Source: Pseudopyrenochaeta lycopersici
Lineage: Eukaryota > Ascomycota > Dothideomycetes > Pleosporales > Pseudopyrenochaetaceae
Direction of reading: 5' to 3'
Length of the DNA: 64,000 nucleotides
NCBI GenBank assembly: GCA_003313425.1
Contig: NHZP01000075.1
Location: 62,001-126,000, forward strand
A model generated the notes under the pieces. The model was not told the DNA's origin. It ran no database searches and saw only the letters and a program-made list of their open reading frames with translations. Shown one piece after another: positions 1 to 10,641 of the stretch. Numbering within the stretch: position 1 is the stretch's first letter; every line of letters starts with the position of its first letter. A program made the position numbers and the translations under genes.

Positions 1-1175
1 TTCGTGGCTGAAGATAGTGGCGAAACAGATAACATCCAGGCTACGATACTCCTCGATGAACGACTTTGCAAAGTTGATGTACAACGTCTTAACTGGTAGA
101 TTGTAGTCGGGAGTTCCAATCAACTCTGGATCGCTGACTAGTGCGGAAAGTGAATACATCCGATCTCGTGGATCGGTTGAAAGGTTATCGCCTAGGTATG
201 CCAACAGGGCGGTCAAGGACAAATCATTGAGAATGGGATCATCCAGATTTCGGTGTTGGTCCCACCATTCGACAATTCGGTTTCGGTTCCACTGGGCATC
301 GTATCTGAGTCCCCCGTCTACTCCCTGACACAACCAGATCGCTGACAAGGCGTTTCGAAATGTTGTTTCGCTTAATGTTCTGCTACCGCAGCGAAACAAA
401 ACGCTTCTAGAAACAATAAACTCCTGTACTGTCCATACCCTCCGCCACCTAGCAACAATTAATATGATATGATTCATTAGCGGAAATTTGAAGGATGAAG
501 AACGTACCATGGTCTTTGGAAAAGACGCTCGATTGCGTTCCATTGAGTACCATACACCCCACTTCTAGAAGCCAGTTCCTCAACCCCAACTATACGTCCA
601 TCCGAAAAGTACGCATGCCAGAAATTTCCTCCGAGGTATTCTAAAAATTTTATTGCTTCATCGCTATCTTCAGTTTCCTCGCCGAGCCAGACGAAAGTGT
701 TTGATGCAGTCTCAAATATCTTGCCCATTAAAGGAACCTGCCGGGACTTCTCTAAGTCATCATTTTGGTTAATGCAGAGTGAGTCTACCCACCACCAGCT
801 CTCTCCAGCGCCATCGAAGGCGGAAAACAAGAACGGGAAAAGTGAATCCGAGACTGGCAATTGTCCTCCGTCAATCTTAACATAGTTCTCGAATCTTGGC
901 GAGCCCCAGGAGTATGATAACGCGTGAAATGGTGGCAAGCTGGAGGAGCCCAAGGGGAAAGTTTTAAGCTCACCGTAAAGGTTTCCATCGCGTTTACGAC
1001 TTCCACGCAGTAGGCGAATCTCATTAACACCAATCGTCTCGTATCCAGAATAGAGTGGTAGCTGTTGGCATCGCTGGTAGCTAGAGCTGGCCCTAAAGTT
1101 TTCTCGCCGAACGAGTCTTGGTCTTGTATAAATGCGAGGACCAATTTGAGTGCACCTTTGTATTATGGTAAACAT
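1..1175 (-). CDS. HET-domain (heterokaryon incompatibility) protein, 5' part
   Basis: Two exons on the minus strand, 508..1175 and 1..448, with a 59-nt intron at 449..507 (donor GTACGT, acceptor TTGCTAG); the 3' end lies outside the window. The first exon gives about 222 residues with the HET hallmarks in order: FHALSYSWGSP, WVDSLCINQNDDLEKSRQV and VWLGEETEDSD. Splicing completes RPWWRRVWTVQE, the most conserved HET motif, which supports this intron strongly. Exon 2 continues with TDPRDRMYSLSALVSD and a downstream stretch usual for these proteins. HET proteins trigger cell death after fusion of incompatible hyphae, or act in innate immunity-like responses; the partner is unknown. The start is the first ATG of a frame that is open and in family register. 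Family assignment is firm; the allelic role is not knowable here. Confidence 0.93.
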
Positions 1176-1692
1176 GATAGAATCAAAAGGACAGCTTAGC
1201 GAAATTCCGAGCTATCACATTTGTACAGAAGTCGCATTACAACATATCGATAGAGAACACGATACCCGTTAACGAAATAGTTTTGGGCCCCTTTTGCTTG
1301 GCAATACAACTTCAGCTGAATTGTTAATTGGTGGCGGTGACTTGCCTGCCGCTTTTGCGGTTAGTTGCTCGCTTCACAAAGCCTCTTCATAAGCCACTTC
1401 ACAAGCCCTCCTCACAAGTACCACATGACAATGAATCTAGATCGTATATTTCTTTTCTCTTGATCTAGCTCGGCCTGCTGAAAGAAATAGCTTCTGAAGA
1501 AGGTAAGACGGCAATCCAGCTCCAAAACAAGAGGTTTGTAAGACCTTATGTAGGCAGCATGTAAAAAAGAGACTATAGGTGATGCTTAAGCTACTACATT
1601 CATATATTCATATATATAGCACTCTAATTTGTGGCTGAGCTGTACGCTTGTAGAGGGGCTGAAAGTTGGTGAGGTGCACGACGGGTAGACAC
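1176..1692. other. Intergenic, no gene seen
   Basis: Upstream flank of the HET gene followed by the 3' flank of a LINE relic. No frame, tandem repeat or terminal repeat could be supported here. Confidence 0.5.
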
Positions 1693-2502
1693 CTAATGAT
1701 CCCCTTTCCCCACAACTTCCTGGCACGCACTTGCCCTCCAACTCTGCACCGACAGCAGCGCCGACTGCGCATCCGAGAAGATTCGTACGTGGGAGGCCGG
1801 CACTGGCGACCCTTCTTCGTCCATCGCAGTGCACGATGGATCCCACGGCCAGTTGGCCGCCTCGCTGATCGCCAATAGCTCCGTGAGATGTGCGTCCGCC
1901 TGATCCGAGCTGGCCACCGTCCTCGAGATGGATGCCCCGGACGGTGTTGCATATATGCCAATGCCCGCTCGTCCGTTCCGCACCGATGCGTCTACGAAGA
2001 TATCCACCTGTCCTGGCCTGTAGCCTTCAATGATGTCTCGCGCCTGTTCTTTACCCTCGCCGAGTACCACCTCGGGCCTGGCTACCCACGGCGGGCACGC
2101 ATACGGTTTGAACTCCATCACATCGTCCATTCGGACCTCCTCACACGTCTCTGCCGTTCGCATCAGCGGTGACCGGTGCTTCGTGCAGAGCCGCTGTCGC
2201 TTGACCATCCAGTGCGGATGCGACTGGCCGAGCTTGTGGAGCGACACCCCGAACGTCTGATTGCGCAGTCTCTGCTCCATGGGGATCAGGCCAGCTTCTA
2301 CCTCCGCGATCGCGCCCGCGACCGTGCGGAAGGCCCTAATGACCGCTTGTGCCGTGATCCTCCGCGCCTGCATGAGGAGCTGCTTCATTTCGTACGTCGC
2401 GATCGGGTACCACACGGGCGACGCATAGTCCGCGACCGGCAGCACCGCGCTCTTTGCCAGCTGCTTGACCACCTTGGGCTTAAGAGGCACTCCCCTTACC
2501 AA
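1693..2502 (-). pseudogene. Tad/LINE-type retrotransposon relic: RT tail plus RNase H
   Basis: About 270 residues of a non-LTR retrotransposon polyprotein, with no ATG at its upstream end (a TGA lies a few codons upstream in this frame). It opens with the end of the reverse transcriptase module (VADYASPVWYP, a common LINE motif) and passes into an RNase H fold: VDIFVDASVRNGRAGIGIY (first catalytic Asp), HLTELLAISEAA (Glu) and RIFSDAQSALLSVQSW (second Asp). The frame stops before the last RNase H segment and the C-terminal Cys/His region. Endonuclease and most of RT are absent, so this is a dead fragment. GC content is normal and RIP damage is slight. The missing C-terminal part is matched by a separate relic at 11218..11571. 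Confidence 0.85.
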
Positions 2503-2881
2503 ATGCCTCTCTTGAGCTCACGTACGTTCTTCTCGGCATTGGTACGCAGAACTATACCTGCAATATTGGAGACGAGAGCACTGCTCCTGGCACTACTGGC
2601 GCCGTCGGTAAGCGGAGACAGGCCTGGATAACTATATGCACATCGCTAAGGTATGTTGTTCGTATTATGGATCTAGAATCCTCCCGGTCTTTAATCTATC
2701 TCATTTGTTATTACAAGCTTGCGCAGCTTGAACCCCAGCATGCCCTTGAACTGATTAATGAAGCCCAGCTTGGCAATTACCAGCAACTCGTATTTAAGAC
2801 CACCTACTTCTACGTCGAGTTGGTTTCACCGCAGTGCTTCTTTGATCATTATTTCGATCTACCTTCGACTTGCATATCGAG
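2503..2881. other. Spacer and probable 5' flank of the cysteine-rich gene
   Basis: No supported gene. The first part may be a further damaged piece of the LINE; the last 200 bases are the probable promoter and 5' UTR of the secreted-protein gene that begins at 2882. Confidence 0.4.
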
Positions 2882-3255
2882 ATGTACTTCACTACCCTTT
2901 TCTCCGTCTTGGCTTTGGCAACTACGCCAGTCGTCCTAGCCGAGTCCTGCTTGAATGGAGGCGGAACCTGCACCACGCCATCGAATTGCCTCAACAACCT
3001 CCAGGGCAGTGTGTCTACCGGTCTATGCTCTGGCGGGTCGAACAATCGATGCTGTGATCTTGTCGGAGATTATCAGTGTGGTTCAAAGGGAACTGGTACG
3101 TTTTCAGCCGTTCTATGTTTGGAGGTAACCTGTGTGAGAAACGAACATAGCTAACTGACGGAGCAGGACGCTGCAGGTATACTTCGGAGGGCTGTTCGGG
3201 AACATGGCAGACCGGATTTTGTCCTTTTGGTGATAATTTCAGGTGCTGCAATTGA
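2882..3255 (+). CDS. Small secreted cysteine-rich protein with two 6-Cys modules
   Basis: Two exons, 2882..3095 and 3167..3255, encode 100 residues. The 71-nt intron has donor GTACGT, branch-like CTAAC at 3151 and acceptor GAGCAG. Residues 1-20 form a signal peptide (MYFTTLFSVLALATTPVVLA). The mature part has 12 cysteines in two modules of the same order. Module 1 is C-x6-C-x5-C-x12-C-x7-CC and module 2 is C-x7-C-x6-C-x8-C-x7-CC; both end in an N-x-R-CC-like motif (NNRCC, NFRCC). The splice restores module 2 and ends it cleanly at CCN-stop, which supports the model. The spacing recalls the short Cys-rich N-terminal domain I remember from some fungal secreted lysozyme-like proteins, but no catalytic domain follows. 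Effector, wall-binding or antimicrobial roles are possible; function is unassigned. The start is the first ATG directly before the hydrophobic core. Confidence 0.75.
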
Positions 3256-4445
3256 TCGCAAGGGATATTTCGAGGGCGCACGCACTTGCGAGATTCAATG
3301 TTCAGTTTCATCGCAGTTGCCGCATACCAAGCTACGAAGTGAATTTCCATTCCTTGGTGTGCTTTGCCATAGCCTAGCTATCAAAGTTCAATTGAATGCG
3401 CATGAACTTATACCAAATCTATGTCGGGTCCCAGAAATGCGGAAGCCGAGGCGGGGTACTGCGCGCTAATCGCAGCGAAGTCTAGAGTGTAGTACCCTTG
3501 CGTTATCCCTTGCTTGCTTGTCTTCACTGTATGGATCGATTCGTCGGTTAAATCGCAGCCTTGTAACGCATCCGCACGCTATCGCATAGTGTCTCTTCTC
3601 GTACTTCGCATTCGCATACACTTTCTAGGCCACGATTGCGAAAGTGTTCCTACTCTCATGTCGCCCAGTTCCTAGGGTTACTATAAGCGCTAGGAAGTAA
3701 GCGTCTACTAACATGTTAGTATTTTGAGTTTTATTCTCCTTGTAGCTTGCCTCAAGAGGTATCGAGGTACTATGCCTTCTCTGACATCATTTCTCCGTAT
3801 TGTTCACTGACTCCTTTTGTCCAGGCTGGCGTGATTTGTACCCCCGTTTTTCAGTTTGAAGCTGGCCGCATATTATTTAAGCTCTGAATTATTTCCTATA
3901 TCAAAATAAGAAATTCTCATAGTGAGGCTAATGAGATATTTGGAGTTGAAGTTTGCAACTTGTCAGATTACACAAGTGCTGTAAAGCCTGTTAGATATAA
4001 AAGATAAACTCAGAAGTACTACACAGGAAAGGGCGATTAATAGAAGGACCGATACTACGGCCTTCGGAACTTCCAGAAGCAAAACAGTCATAGAAAGGAG
4101 GGGAGAGAACACAGAATCGATCAATCACGTTCATCATCAAAATTCATCAAAGATCAAGCCAAATAGTCCTTGAATCTGACACAACTACTCCGAACGAGTC
4201 ACCAATTTTCACGCGCAATTTAACCACAACGCTGGCGAATTTTGGTGCTTTAAAACAGTAGTTAGGCAAGATTCTCCAGGCTCTGAAGCCTCGGGGGTGG
4301 AGGTGTTGTGATGAGCTTCAGCGCAAGCAGAAGTAGTAAAACATCTGGCTGACTTTGAAATGAAGGGCGCAAGTGAGATCCATAGAACCGCTTCTTAGAG
4401 ATGAATGGCATCCATGTGTGTATGTTTTCGAAGTAAGAGGATGCA
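3256..4445. other. Intergenic, no gene seen
   Basis: Becomes AT-rich after about 3700. A few short frames (for example near 3227-3469 and 4262-4531) lack recognisable motifs, codon pattern or splice context. Nothing supportable. Confidence 0.45.
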
Positions 4446-5397
4446 ATGAAGTGCATCTCGTCCATGTTCCCCAATAGTTGCAACATAATGAGCTCCGGCG
4501 TCAAACCACGCGAGGTGCGATATTGTTCCAAGCCAACCGGTGACCCAGTTCATTCGTCGACTATACAACCTCTCACGCAGGACGAGGTATTGAGCTTGCC
4601 GCTCAATGCGCCGTTCAAGTACAACGCCGACATTTCTCAACGTGGAAAGAGCAACTTCAGTACCGTCGTCCAATGGTACTTCATGGACTTAATCGAGAAC
4701 GGGATAGAGTGTGATTATGTAGATTATTGCCCGCGATTACACGACGCGCTGAAGAAGATTGATGCGGCACTACATGCTGAGAAGGAATTCAACGTGCCAC
4801 GTAACACGCTAATGATGATTGAGGAGCGTCTGGAGCCCGGAAACCACCAGGAGCGCGTATGGTTTGCGCTTAACTCACTGCGCCAATGTGAGCAAGAAGA
4901 CGGATACGGCCGCCGAACAGTTGGCGACTTAACAACTGATTATTTCAGCTGACACTTCATCTGCTGGTGTTAGCGAAGATGATAATTCCGATTTTAGCAA
5001 GCTGCACAAGTATTTAAATTCAGAGGGTGCGCTGTACCTTCTGGAGAACATACCTGAGCCAGACGTTCAATTTGTCGACCAGAACTTCCTTCACGAAGCA
5101 CTGCCAAAGAAGCTGTTCGTTGGCCGCCATCTGAAGACCACAGGACCACATCTACGCATATATGCGACAATCGCGCGATTTTCACGCGATCAAGTTCTAT
5201 ACCGAGGACAAGCACGGTACCTGAGTTTTGGGGATTTGCAGCGCTCGCACCCAGCACTTGCACCCAGCATGACCCGTCCTTCCCCGCACTCGCACCCAGC
5301 ACTCGCACCACGACTCGCACCCACGCCCCACGCTCAGCACTTGCGCGCCCCAGCGGTCGTAAAGACAGCTGCCGCAACCTTAAATTACGCACTATAA
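4446..5397 (+). CDS. Hypothetical protein, two exons
   Basis: Exons 4446..4887 and 4949..5397, joined by a 61-nt intron (donor GTGAGC, acceptor TATTTCAG), give a continuous frame of 296 residues ending in TAA. The part from about residue 60 to 200 looks like real coding sequence (mixed charged and hydrophobic residues, for example WYFMDLIENGIECDYVDYC and EGALYLLENIPEPDVQFVD). The last 80 residues fall into a Pro/His/Ala-rich stretch coded by degenerate CGCACCCAGCACT repeats (about 5240-5340), which may not be original. I do not recognise the family and see no signal peptide or membrane segment. The true start may be a later Met. RIP-degraded repeat DNA begins just downstream, so the 3' end may have been lost and replaced. 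Confidence 0.4.
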
Positions 5398-6796
5398 TGT
5401 TATTCTAGGTTATCGCATCTTTTTAATCTAGCAGTTACGGAGTTAGATCGCTGGGCTAACAATACGTCAGGCTACTTCTCCCGCTTCACTTAATGCGCCT
5501 GCCTTGCCAGGTGTGCGACATGTTAATTCGATACTAGTAAACCAATCATCGATCAGCCTAGAAATACATCGCCACAATCTCGACCTCACTATGCGGTCGG
5601 GCCTTCTGCTGTGCTAAGATTTTACGCTAGCATTGCAGAAGATAAGCTCTTCGCCACCCATTCTAATGCTCTATAGTACCTAATAGGATCTCTACAGACA
5701 ATATCGTTAGTTAAAACCTCTTCTAGTGCCTAAACCTATCTAGTAAAACCTCGTAAAACCTTAACCCCTTTAGCCGCAGATCTATTAAGCGGGTGTAAAT
5801 AAGTAGGCCGCGCTAGAAAAAGGCATAGGGAGAAGGTTAGAGCGTAGTAGTACGCTTAAAGTCGTCTCTTAGAACATCTATATACACCGTTTCTAGAGAG
5901 AGGAGCGCGCATCTGCAGCGTTAAAATATCTAAGAAAAGTTTTCGGAGATAAAGTTAACTTAACCTTAATTATGCTTTAGGAGGTCCGCAGAGAATTACT
6001 TCAGACTATCTTAGAGGATGCATAGGTTTAATAGAGCTTTATTTTATCAAACATCGACCCTCCTTAAGATCTCTACTTTAATATTCCTAATAAATATTTT
6101 ATCTTAAGGCTTGTGGAATAGGAGTCAGCACCATACTTTACGCTGATGCTAATCTTAAGGGACCTTAGTATTCTAAACTATTTCTGTGTCCCTTTTATTA
6201 CAAATATAGGGAGAGACGCCTTAGTAATTAACATTCCTATAGCGAACAAGGACACATCTTCTCTAGTAAAGGAGTCTCTTCGTCTCTATACAACACACCT
6301 AGAATCTCTCTAGGACAGTAGGGGCTACCGTCCCAGCTAATTAGCTTTAATCTTAACTCTTCTGAAAGGAGCACTACTAATAGAATATAAGATTATGGCA
6401 GGACTTATTAGTGGTGATATAAACTTAATCGACAAACTAGAGCACGAGTTCCACAAGCGGGATAATATTAATTTAAAGGACGTCTAGGAAGACGTTCTAG
6501 CGCCGCTAGTACCTTAGTCGAAGCCTTTCTAGAAGGACCTCACCTATAGTAGAGCGAAGGGAAACACCTATAGTTACTACTTAGATAAGTATTAAGAGAG
6601 GAAGCAGTTAGATAAATTCTTCTACACTAGCTCTCTAGAAACTGTTCCTCTTAGTAAGGTTTAGGACGTTACTAGCAAATTAGGTCAGCTTAGTATAGGT
6701 CTAAAAACGGAAGTAGATGCTTAGGAGTAGACTGTCTCACCATAGACCTTTAAAAGAGATAAGGTGTTAAATAAGCTAACTAAGGAGTATTGGCCC
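5398..6796 (+). pseudogene. RIP-degraded coding remnant, family unknown
   Basis: AT-rich block with many TA dinucleotides. On the plus strand long stretches remain readable if TAG/TAA are treated as mutated Gln or Trp codons; the clearest runs from about 6060 to 6560, with protein-like composition such as YFTLMLILRDLSILNYFCV. Mutated stops are nearly all TAG or TAA, as RIP produces. I cannot place it in a transposon or host family: RT, integrase and transposase motifs are all absent. It may be a duplicated host gene or an accessory ORF of a repeat. Confidence 0.4.
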
Positions 6797-7018
6797 TTAA
6801 GTGCCCTCTCGGACTAACTCGTCTAACGTCTCCTGGAGCAGAAAGACCTTGTTCATATCAAGCATGAATGCTGGGTTAGCGATCATTTCGGCATCGCGGT
6901 CGGTGTCAAAGTCATTTAAGCGTATGTCGGTTTTGCGGTCTTCAGTGATGCGGTAGGTGATGGCGATCGGATTTGGGGACGGGTTGGGGGACGGTTCGTT
7001 AGTTCGTGTGTTGGAAAC
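6797..7018 (-). pseudogene. Open gene fragment without start, unknown
   Basis: A minus-strand frame is open for 73 codons to a TAA at 6797..6799 and reads as natural protein at its 3' end (ITYRITEDRKTDIRLNDFD, then NPAFMLDMNKVFLLQETL). There is no in-frame ATG near its upstream end, and RIP-type DNA abuts it on the left, so it looks like the last exon of a truncated gene. Family not recognised. Confidence 0.35.
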
Positions 7019-7418
7019 TCAGAGCTCTGCTCTCGTGTCGGCGACTGCGCATCCGGAAGAGCGTTCCGAGGCTGGGGGCTGCAGGGCGCACATCTGCTGG
7101 GTGTGTATGGAAGTCTTCGAAACGAGCGGCTCTTGCTAACACATCCCGCAAGGTATTCGTCGACTGCCAAAAATTCGCACCCAGCGTGTCGTAGCACCTT
7201 GCTCTTGAGACCAATCACCTCTTCGCGTAGCCTCTCGCAGAATAGAACGCTAGTTGAATAGGATGACTATCTTTCTATTTGCCCCCCTTGCTGGCGATAA
7301 TTTTAGCCCCTGGTGGAGCAAAGGGTACCAGTCATCAGCACGAAACCTATTCTTGGATAGCGACTGTTTCCTTCAGGCGCCGCTGAGGCCCGTCGATACT
7401 GCTATCTAAAGACACGCC
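7019..7418. other. Intergenic, no gene seen
   Basis: Overlapping short frames on both strands near 7000-7220 are mutually exclusive and show no motif. The right part is the likely promoter region of the next gene. Confidence 0.4.
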
Positions 7419-7989
7419 GTGACCGGTTCCAGCCTCTTAAATGACCCCTGTGGTATATTAGGTCACTCTCCATCATTCATGCGAGGAAAGATGCCCCCCA
7501 TCAAATCGAGCAAAGCGCATGAAATGGCAAGCCCATCTGCATCGAAGGTGCAACGAAGAAACTACTCAGTGCATTCAGCCGCGTTTTCCGTCAATAGTTT
7601 GTTGCAGCGAGTAACGTTAGGTGAGTTCCAAAGAGAAGAGCAAATAGAGCAACTAAATCTAGAGACACTCGAAGAGCTTACGGAAGAGAACTACTCCTTG
7701 CAGAAAAGCATTTTGAGCTACTGTAAGCATCGACATCTCACGATGAATATACTAGAAAGGGCATACGAAGCGCTCTTCAGGATTCAGATTGTGTTGGAAG
7801 CATGCACAAAGGAGGAAGAGACAGTCGGCCGAGATCGACGCGGCTTCAAAGCACTAGGTGAGCACACTTCGGAGACGTGGATATAAAGCTGCAAATTACA
7901 CAATCGCTGTCGCTTTGTTTGCTATGCTTGACCCCCGTATATCGCCTCGAGGAAGAAATGTCTCGAAGTCCCTCAGTTCTTCGAAATAG
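7419..7989 (+). CDS. Hypothetical coiled-coil protein
   Basis: Exon 1 7419..7857, intron 7858..7951 (donor GTGAGC, acceptor CCTCGAG, 94 nt), exon 2 7952..7989 ending in TAG; 158 residues. Without splicing the frame also ends soon (155 residues), so the intron is likely but not proven. Residues 65-105 (EFQREEQIEQLNLETLEEL and following) suggest an amphipathic helix or short coiled coil; the C-terminus is Ser/Lys rich. No signal peptide or catalytic motif. A second Met (MRGKMPPIK) about 20 codons in could be the true start. The gene converges with the one at 8051..8659, stops 62 bp apart. Not recognised. Confidence 0.45.
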
Positions 7990-8050
7990 TCCGCACCTTC
8001 TCATACTAAGGATAAATGCCATAAACGCTCAAACTACAGTGCTGGTCTTG

Positions 8051-8659
8051 TCAGCCGCTCTTACTTCTTTCAGCTAAGGCCTCCGCTTTCTCCATGAACG
8101 CTGCCGACCACTCTTGGATCTGCTCTGCGTATGCCCGAAAGTTTGTAGCCTGTCTACTCCATGGTCAGAAACCAGAGATTAATGGTCAGATAATTAGTAC
8201 TTACTCTGCTTCTTTGCGACACGCCACAAGCTTTTCTAGACTTTCTATTCGTTTCTCGAGATCTTGTACTTTTCCGCAGTCACATGGCTGCGCTTCTGTG
8301 GTCTGTGCGTCCAATGTAGGCTGAGCTACGGGATACCAGTGGTCGGTAGCTGGCTGCAGCTGGTTAGGATAGTCACAGGAGGGGTTTTCGTAAGCTATTG
8401 GTGCCTGCACCTGATCCACTGTTGGGTATGCGAGAATGCTGTCGGTTGGCACCCCATCAAGGCTTGTTGGGTTTACAAAGTTAGTCGTTGAGCACATGAA
8501 ACACTGCCAGTTTTCATGGAGACAATGAGATGGCGTGTTGTTCGTCGGGAACAGAAAGTAATCGTCTAGAGACATTGAGTATTCTTCCGGGTTGTTGTAG
8601 TTCAGTATGGCCATTGTTGGTCTCGGGCCGAAGGTTAGGGCAGGATTAGCAGTCTCCAA
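8051..8659 (-). CDS. Hypothetical protein with C-terminal coiled coil
   Basis: Minus-strand exons 8205..8659 and 8051..8153, with a 51-nt intron at 8154..8204 (donor GTAAGT, acceptor GGAGTAG), give 185 residues. Splicing extends a helical segment smoothly: KVQDLEKRIESLEKLVACRK continues into EQATNFRAYAEQIQEWSAAF, which supports the intron well. The N-terminal 90 residues are rich in Asn, Pro, Ser, Tyr and Thr (activation-domain-like composition) and contain two cysteine pairs (CFMC, CDC), too few for a classical zinc finger. It resembles a small nuclear or regulatory protein in general character only. Family not recognised. Confidence 0.5.
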
Positions 8660-10016
8660 GAATCAGGCCGTTGGAGATAGAGATATAGCGAGACTAGAAT
8701 ATTGGCCACCGGCACACTATATGCTGGGACGTGGTGTAACAAACTCGACAGGGATGGAACTTTCTCGCTGGAACCGAGGATGATGGAAGAGCCCGCGCCA
8801 CCTTGCTTTGTGTAAAGCCCCAGTGCACGCGCGTATTTTCTGTGTACGTCTTGCCGAAATTTCTATTCTTGCAGGGCGAGTGTCAAGTCAGGGTCTGGAT
8901 TCCGACACCTGTGGTGTCCGAAAATAGTCGCCTTTCTCCGCAGTGTAAAGAGCCCTCTACCCACGTGGGACACTGGTTTGCGTCTCTGCCAGTACCAAAT
9001 TAAACCCATTCCTAAAATAGACCTGAAAATCTCCGCCCCGGTCGGTTGCAGTCAGCTTCTGGCAGTTTGCAGGTGTTTCGAGTCGAAATGGGATTCCTTT
9101 AGCGCGTTTAGAGAGAGTATGGTGTTTAACATTAAATGCTGTAGCAGCGGCTCGATAGCTTTAACAATTGGCTAGATCTATAGGCTTGAAGGGCAAGCTG
9201 AAGCCTACCTTCGTGTTCTTCTGGTAACGCGTTGTGTGGTTGGGACATAATAGGATTATGAAGGTGGTTGTGGTCTTGGCAAATTTTGTCGCTTTCGGTG
9301 GTTTGTCGCTCTCGGTGATGGAATACGTTAATAGATACCTCTTAGGGATAGAGGCAATTAAATTTCTAAAAGCAAAACTTCAGTACTTTTTAAGATATTA
9401 CAGAAAAGGTGAAATTTTTGAATTTGGGGGCCGAAACGCCCCTATTTTGAGAACTATAGGGTTTTAGCACTTAAAAAATTCTATAGCCTTTAGGTTTAGG
9501 CACTACATATAATGTATTAACATTGCAGCACTTTCGATCTAGTTGTTGTTGAGATATGATGGTGCAGTTCTCTTGATTTTTGGTGGGTTTTCGGCTGCGC
9601 AGGTGACTGGTGTGCGCAGGTGAGTGGTGAAACACGTTAGGTCTTTTGTATGGTGACTAATACAGCTTATGTATAAGCTAACCCAAATGACGGCTTAGCG
9701 GAAGGGAAAGTATTGGATGGGTAAGGGCGTGCTAAGCGCTATTAATTGAGCACTAGAAAAGATGCGGCATCAGACGTTCTAGGATTTCCAGGTAGCTAGG
9801 GACGTACGCGGTGGATACGAGTGCTTGAGGGTGATGGGCGTTGGGTTCTCGTACTTATGCCTGCTTCTAGAAGGCGGATGTGGGGACACGAAGTCATCGT
9901 TGCATCTTGAGCCGCTGGGGTAGGAGAGGTGTATTGATGGAGTAAAGCGAGGAGAGTACAGAAGTGGGGAGAGGAGAGGAGACAAGTTAGTCGTGGCGAG
10001 TGAGATGGGAGACACA
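8660..10016. other. Intergenic, no gene seen
   Basis: Several frames under 80 codons, none with support. AT-rich around 9350-9520. The right end is the upstream region of the secreted peptide gene. Confidence 0.45.
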
Positions 10017-10023
10017 TATAAAT
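10017..10023 (+). promoter_or_regulatory. TATA box of the secreted 8-Cys peptide gene
   Basis: TATAAAT lies 134 bp before the ATG at 10157, followed by a CAGCACAGCTCAG-type simple repeat (about 10051-10090) in the presumed 5' UTR. Position and sequence fit a core promoter; not tested. Confidence 0.5.
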
Positions 10024-10156
10024 CCACTTAAGCATCTCTTTTTTACATAGACAGCGCAGCACAGCACAGCACAGCTCAGCTCAGCACAACTCTTCCCACG
10101 ATACTCAGTCCCATCTCCATCTCCATCTCCTCTTCCAGTCCAGCAAGAAAAGCAAA

Positions 10157-10641
10157 ATGCACGCCAAGCTCCTTACTACCTTCCTCCTCGCCGGCCTCGC
10201 CGGCCTCGCTGCAGCGCATCCCTCCGCCCCCGCTGAGGCTAGCGAGAACGCTCCAACCGCAGGACACAAAGACACGGCGTCGAACCCAGCGTTTCCCTCT
10301 TCTGAGGACGACGTCTCCATCATGGCAACGAAGAACTGGCAGGCCAGCGGCGGGTGCAAGACGGATTGGTGGAAGAATAAGGTGAGTTGAGCCACACCTA
10401 GCCTTTTTCCTTCCTTCATTCTTTCATGTAGGTGTAGGTGTGAATAGATAGCGTGGATACATTAAGTTGATGGACAAACGGATGGGAACGATTACTAACG
10501 TGATTGCGCCAGCGCTGCCTTAAACAGTGCATAGACGAGGCTGAGGCGGGGAAGTGCGTTAGGTGGAAAACTATAATGGCTGCGGAGCAGGGCGGTTGCT
10601 GGGTTGGGTGGAGCACGTGTCGGTGTGTTTGTAAGTACTGA
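10157..10641 (+). CDS. Secreted 8-cysteine peptide, CSalpha-beta (defensin-like) spacing
   Basis: Exon 1 10157..10381, intron 10382..10512 (131 nt; donor GTGAGT, branch-like ACTAACG near 10494, acceptor GCGCCAG), exon 2 10513..10641; 117 residues. Residues 1-20 are a signal peptide ending in LAGLAAA. An acidic, Ala/Pro/Ser-rich stretch of about 45 residues follows and looks like a propeptide. All eight cysteines lie in the last 52 residues, spaced C-x10-C-x3-C-x8-C-x13-C-x6-C-x-C-x-C. The C-x3-C and C-x-C pairs are the signature of the cysteine-stabilised alpha-beta fold of defensins, and the intron falls between the first and second cysteine. No dibasic cleavage site precedes the Cys domain, so processing is uncertain. 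A GTAAGT overlaps the last codons, leaving open a third exon. Antimicrobial or effector role is inference. Confidence 0.72.

Noticed and set aside
2176..2631. 151-codon plus-strand frame
   Set aside because: Antisense shadow of the LINE RNase H relic.
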